Of a stretch of DNA of 64,000 nt, positions 61,497 through 64,000 are shown in pieces; positions within the stretch are counted from its first letter, which is position 1; the number at the start of each line of letters is the position of its first letter. This stretch comes from Psychrobacter sp. JCM 18903. GTDB lineage: Bacteria > Pseudomonadota > Gammaproteobacteria > Pseudomonadales > Moraxellaceae. Where the stretch lies: positions 124,001 through 188,000 of the forward strand of contig NZ_BAWJ01000002.1 in assembly GCF_000586475.1 (NCBI RefSeq), given 5' to 3'. The notes under the pieces are model-generated. The model was not told the origin of the DNA, made no database searches, and saw only the letters and a program-made list of their open reading frames with translations. The translations under genes and the position numbers were made by a program.

Positions 61497-62618
61497 ATGC
61501 CCATTATGACTGATAAAATACTTTTAGAGCCTAATATGATCGATAACAAACTCAATAGCCGTCTACAACAATTAGAGAGCTGGTTGCAGCAAGTATTTGC
61601 TGGCCAAGCGTTCCAACTCGATAGTCTACCCGGTGACGCAAGTGCTCGCCAATACCATAGAATCCAGCTGTCAGACAGTAATGACACGACAGTCGCACAT
61701 TATATTGTTATGGATTCAGCGGACGAACAAGACGCCATGCGCCAGTTTATCAATGTGACTAAGCTGATGGCACCGGCGATCAATGTGCCGACGCTCATTG
61801 CGCAAGACGTGACGAAAGGATTTTTGGTGTTACAGGATTTTGGTGCGATAGAGTTCGCTCATCTGCTCGTTGATGCGACGCCTGCGCAGATAGATGAGCA
61901 TTATCAGTTGGCAATGCAGACGTTGGTCGCGCTACAGACCGTGCCAGTTGAAACAGCCAAGTCGCAACATCAATTGCCAGATTATGATACCGAGTTATTA
62001 GATCGTGAGATGGATTTATTCAGCGATTGGTTTATACCTTATATCGGTGTCGAGTTTGATAAAGCATTATGGAATACTTTAAAAGAAGCCTTAATAAAAG
62101 AGATTTTGCAGCAACCACAAGTCATCGTCCATCGTGATTATCACAGTCGTAATTTGATGCAAGACCAAGCGGATCGCTCGCGCTTAGGCGTGATTGACTT
62201 TCAAGACGCCGTCATCGGCTCTTATACGTATGATTTGGTGTCATTGCTGCGAGATGCTTATGTAGAATGGCCAGAGAGCCAAGTCTCTGCATGGATTAAT
62301 GATTTTTGGCAGTTGCAAAAGCAGGCAGGCTTGACTACGGCAGATAGCATAGAGCAGCTCGAAAACGATATAAATGTCATGGGCGTGCAGCGACATCTAA
62401 AAGTGTTGGGAATTTTTATTCGCTTGTCTGAGCGAGATGGCAAAGACCGCTATTTGGCGGATATACCTAAGGTGATGCGTGATTTAATGTTCGAGTTAGA
62501 ATGGTTAGAGGCGCACGGTAGACCGCATATGCAACGAGCAGTAGCGCCGTTTAATGAGAGTCTCAGGGATAATATACTGCCAGCTTATCAAAGTAAGTTC
62601 GTACAGCAATATATTTAG
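61497..62618 (+). CDS. amgK: N-acetylmuramate/N-acetylglucosamine anomeric kinase AmgK
   Basis: Phosphorylates recycled MurNAc at C1, bypassing de novo UDP-MurNAc synthesis. The aminoglycoside-phosphotransferase fold is seen in GDASARQYHRIQL, FLVLQDFGAIEFAHLL, the catalytic loop VIVHRDYHSRNLMQD, and GVIDFQDAVIGSYTYDLVSL. Length is 373 residues, slightly above the about 340 of Pseudomonas. Pairing with murU and divergence from lptD match the Pseudomonas arrangement. ATG 61506 and 61536 are alternative starts. Intact. Confidence 0.92.
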   Translation: MPIMTDKILLEPNMIDNKLNSRLQQLESWLQQVFAGQAFQLDSLPGDASARQYHRIQLSDSNDTTVAHYIVMDSADEQDAMRQFINVTKLMAPAINVPTLIAQDVTKGFLVLQDFGAIEFAHLLVDATPAQIDEHYQLAMQTLVALQTVPVETAKSQHQLPDYDTELLDREMDLFSDWFIPYIGVEFDKALWNTLKEALIKEILQQPQVIVHRDYHSRNLMQDQADRSRLGVIDFQDAVIGSYTYDLVSLLRDAYVEWPESQVSAWINDFWQLQKQAGLTTADSIEQLENDINVMGVQRHLKVLGIFIRLSERDGKDRYLADIPKVMRDLMFELEWLEAHGRPHMQRAVAPFNESLRDNILPAYQSKFVQQYI

Positions 62619-62751
62619 GGTGAATCACTTGCGAGCTTTATTTGACGCAAATGCTCATCTGATAAGTAATGCTCATTTGATAAGTTACGTTAAAACATTA
62701 GCAAGTTTTAATCTGAATGTATAATTCCATAAAATAAAAAAAGGAGCGCAC

Positions 62752-63495
62752 ATGTCTGAGATTGACCGAGCAATGATTACCCAAGCAATGATTTTGGCTG
62801 CTGGTAAGGGCACGCGTCTGCGTCCGTTAACACTGGATACACCCAAACCTCTGGTGGAGGTGGGTGGGCAACCGCTTATCGTCTGGCACATTAAAGCACT
62901 ACAAGCGGCTGGTATCACTGATATCACCATTAATGCATCATGGCTGGCTGATAAGCTGATGGATACACTGGGTGATGGCAGTCAATACGGTGTCAAATTG
63001 CATTGGTCAGTAGAGGATGATGAGCCTCTAGAGACCGCAGGTGGTATTTTTCAAGCGTTACAAACTGGCAAGCTGCGCGATGAGCCATTTATCTTAGTGA
63101 ACTCAGATGTATGGACGACCTATGATTTTGCGCAGTTGCGAGATTATAAGCTTGGCGCAGATCAGCGCGCACATCTGTTATTGATTGACAATCCAGAGCA
63201 TAATAATGGCGGTGATTTTGCGATCAATAATGGTTTAGCCAGCGAGCAGCCGATTGGTGATGCAGACAAATACACCTTTGCTGGCATTAGTGTGATGTCA
63301 CCACGATTGGTCGATGGGCTGGTATCAGGTCAGCCAGCGGCGTTGGCACCATTGCTCAAGCAAGCGATGATAAAGTTCCAAATCACGGCTGAAATCATTT
63401 CTGATAATTGGATAGATGTGGGCACGCCTGAACGCTTAGCGCAGGTAAATGAATTTATCAAAAGTAACGGTGTTGATCACCATCAAGGCGCTTAG
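62752..63495 (+). CDS. murU: N-acetylmuramate alpha-1-phosphate uridylyltransferase MurU
   Basis: Converts MurNAc-1-phosphate and UTP to UDP-MurNAc, completing the AmgK-MurU recycling route. The nucleotidyltransferase motif is AMILAAGKGTRLRPLTLD, with TPKPLVEVGGQPLI, EDDEPLETAGGIF and FILVNSDVWT. Length is 247 residues, slightly longer than usual by an N-terminal dozen. AAGGAG five bases before ATG supports this start. 133 bases separate it from amgK. Confidence 0.93.
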   Translation: MSEIDRAMITQAMILAAGKGTRLRPLTLDTPKPLVEVGGQPLIVWHIKALQAAGITDITINASWLADKLMDTLGDGSQYGVKLHWSVEDDEPLETAGGIFQALQTGKLRDEPFILVNSDVWTTYDFAQLRDYKLGADQRAHLLLIDNPEHNNGGDFAINNGLASEQPIGDADKYTFAGISVMSPRLVDGLVSGQPAALAPLLKQAMIKFQITAEIISDNWIDVGTPERLAQVNEFIKSNGVDHHQGA

Positions 63496-63540
63496 ATTAA
63501 GATGCCTAATTCTTATTAATCTTATATAAGTAATCACATA

Positions 63541-63575
63541 AAAAAGCAGCGCCGATTCATCGACGCTGCTTTTTA
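63541..63575. terminator. bidirectional terminator after murU
   Basis: AAAAAGCAGCG / CGCTGCTTTTT is a perfect 11-bp stem, with CGA/TCG pairing further in. It lies between murU and the convergent DUF2474 gene. Confidence 0.92.
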
Positions 63576-63613
63576 TGTGATATAGCCATGGCTAAGTGGG
63601 CTGCAAATGATTG

Positions 63614-63730
63614 CTAGATGCCCATAGCCAACTTGATCAATTGAGCAATCGTAAAAATAACTGCAAACCCTGCTATATATAGCCCAATGAACCATGCCCA
63701 TTGTGACTGTTTCTTACTGAGCTTCTTCAT
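63614..63730 (-). CDS. DUF2474-type oxidase microprotein
   Basis: A 38-residue ORF with one membrane helix. It starts MKKLSKKQSQWAWFIGLYIA and ends IKLAMGI. GGAGG lies five bases before the ATG. It is 93 bases downstream of a cytochrome oxidase subunit II gene. DUF2474 proteins occupy exactly this place after cyanide-insensitive bd-type oxidases, parallel to CydX in E. coli. The Trp-Phe-Ile-Gly-Leu-Tyr segment is typical of these short subunits. Confidence 0.8.
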   Translation of the reverse strand: MKKLSKKQSQWAWFIGLYIAGFAVIFTIAQLIKLAMGI

Positions 63731-63823
63731 GCTCGCCTCCTACTATACGTGTTAATGCGCTTTAAAAAGTATAGTCACTGCTCATATTTGCAGTAGCCAC
63801 ATTTTTATATCCTCTATTTACCC

Positions 63824-64000
63824 TTAGTACATATGCTCATGTCCGGTTTTACCCTTAAAGGTGTAGTAGGCAAAAGCGGTATAACTCAGGATAATCGGTA
63901 GCATTATGACGGCACCAACTAACATAAAGGATAGTGAGGTGTCAGCTGCGGCTGCCTCATAAATCGTCATCTGATACGGTACGATGTATGGGAACATGGC
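63824..64000 (-). CDS. cydB: cytochrome bd-type (cyanide-insensitive) oxidase subunit II, 3' end
   Basis: The last 58 codons of a gene that runs off the window. The sequence reads AMFPYIVPYQMTIYEAAA, then a membrane helix (MLVGAVIMLPIILSYTAFAY) and the end YYTFKGKTGHEHMY. The FPYIVPYQMTIYEAA block and terminal FKGK match CydB/CioB. The adjoining DUF2474 gene suggests the cyanide-insensitive CioAB subtype. The 5' part lies beyond 64000. Confidence 0.85.
   Translation of the reverse strand, partial: AMFPYIVPYQMTIYEAAAADTSLSFMLVGAVIMLPIILSYTAFAYYTFKGKTGHEHMY

Overview
The window is bacterial chromosome from a gamma-proteobacterium of the Moraxellaceae, most likely Psychrobacter. The evidence is the moderate GC, gene orders such as pyrH-frr-uppS-cdsA-dxr-rseP-bamA-lpxD-fabZ-lpxA and surA-lptD | amgK-murU, asparagine/serine/threonine-rich extensions on otherwise conserved proteins, and the protein sequences themselves. 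The genus is inferred from recognition, not from a search. No rRNA, CRISPR array, prophage or intact insertion sequence is visible.

Layout. 1-3.3 kb: surE, an NlpD-type lipoprotein and a membrane-bound lytic transglycosylase. 3.5-6.6 kb: an orphan ModB-like permease, D-cysteine desulfhydrase and a Tsx-like outer membrane channel. 7.1-7.5 kb: tRNA-Asp and tRNA-Val with a clear promoter and terminator. 7.7-13.4 kb: cardiolipin synthase, a Sel1-repeat membrane protein, waaA and rsmE. 13.5-18.1 kb: ferric iron ABC importer fbpABC behind a possible Fur box. 18.3-21.4 kb: cmoM, a secreted alpha/beta hydrolase and a 59-residue YdcA-like protein. 21.7-24.6 kb: gyrA. 24.6-27.3 kb: a 170-bp MITE-like element and two tandem RarD-like transporters, each behind a near-identical terminator. 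27.5-32 kb: GST, a small membrane protein, RNase Z, a DUF815 ATPase, a Ser/Thr kinase and tRNA-Leu. 32.2-35.6 kb: ntrC and ntrB. 35.7-49.3 kb: rimO, then the envelope/translation cluster pyrH to lpxA. 49.6-53.1 kb: sodium symporter, tgt and a SOUL heme-binding protein. 53.3-55.9 kb: asd and an endonuclease/exonuclease/phosphatase-family membrane protein. 56.4-63.5 kb: surA, lptD, amgK and murU. 63.6-64 kb: a DUF2474 microprotein and the 3' end of a cydB/cioB oxidase gene.

Together the genes emphasise the Gram-negative envelope: lipid A synthesis (lpxD, fabZ, lpxA, waaA), LPS export (lptD), outer membrane protein assembly (bamA, surA), undecaprenyl and phospholipid synthesis (uppS, dxr, cdsA, cls), and peptidoglycan turnover and recycling (nlpD, mltB, amgK, murU).

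The most important property of the window is technical. I count 27 reading-frame breaks in 21 genes, including genes expected to be essential (gyrA, pyrH, uppS, rseP, lpxD, lptD). Twenty-three are restored by adding back a single base, often in a short homopolymer. Both halves of each gene remain well conserved. This is the signature of uncorrected indel errors in the assembly, so I annotate each as one gene with a frameshift. Genuine biological points of interest are the MITE-like element, the tandem transporter duplication, U-tract-free perfect hairpins between cistrons, two unlisted microproteins, the orphan ModB, and long low-complexity N-terminal extensions on LptD and RimO. I did not find a convincing new multi-gene system.
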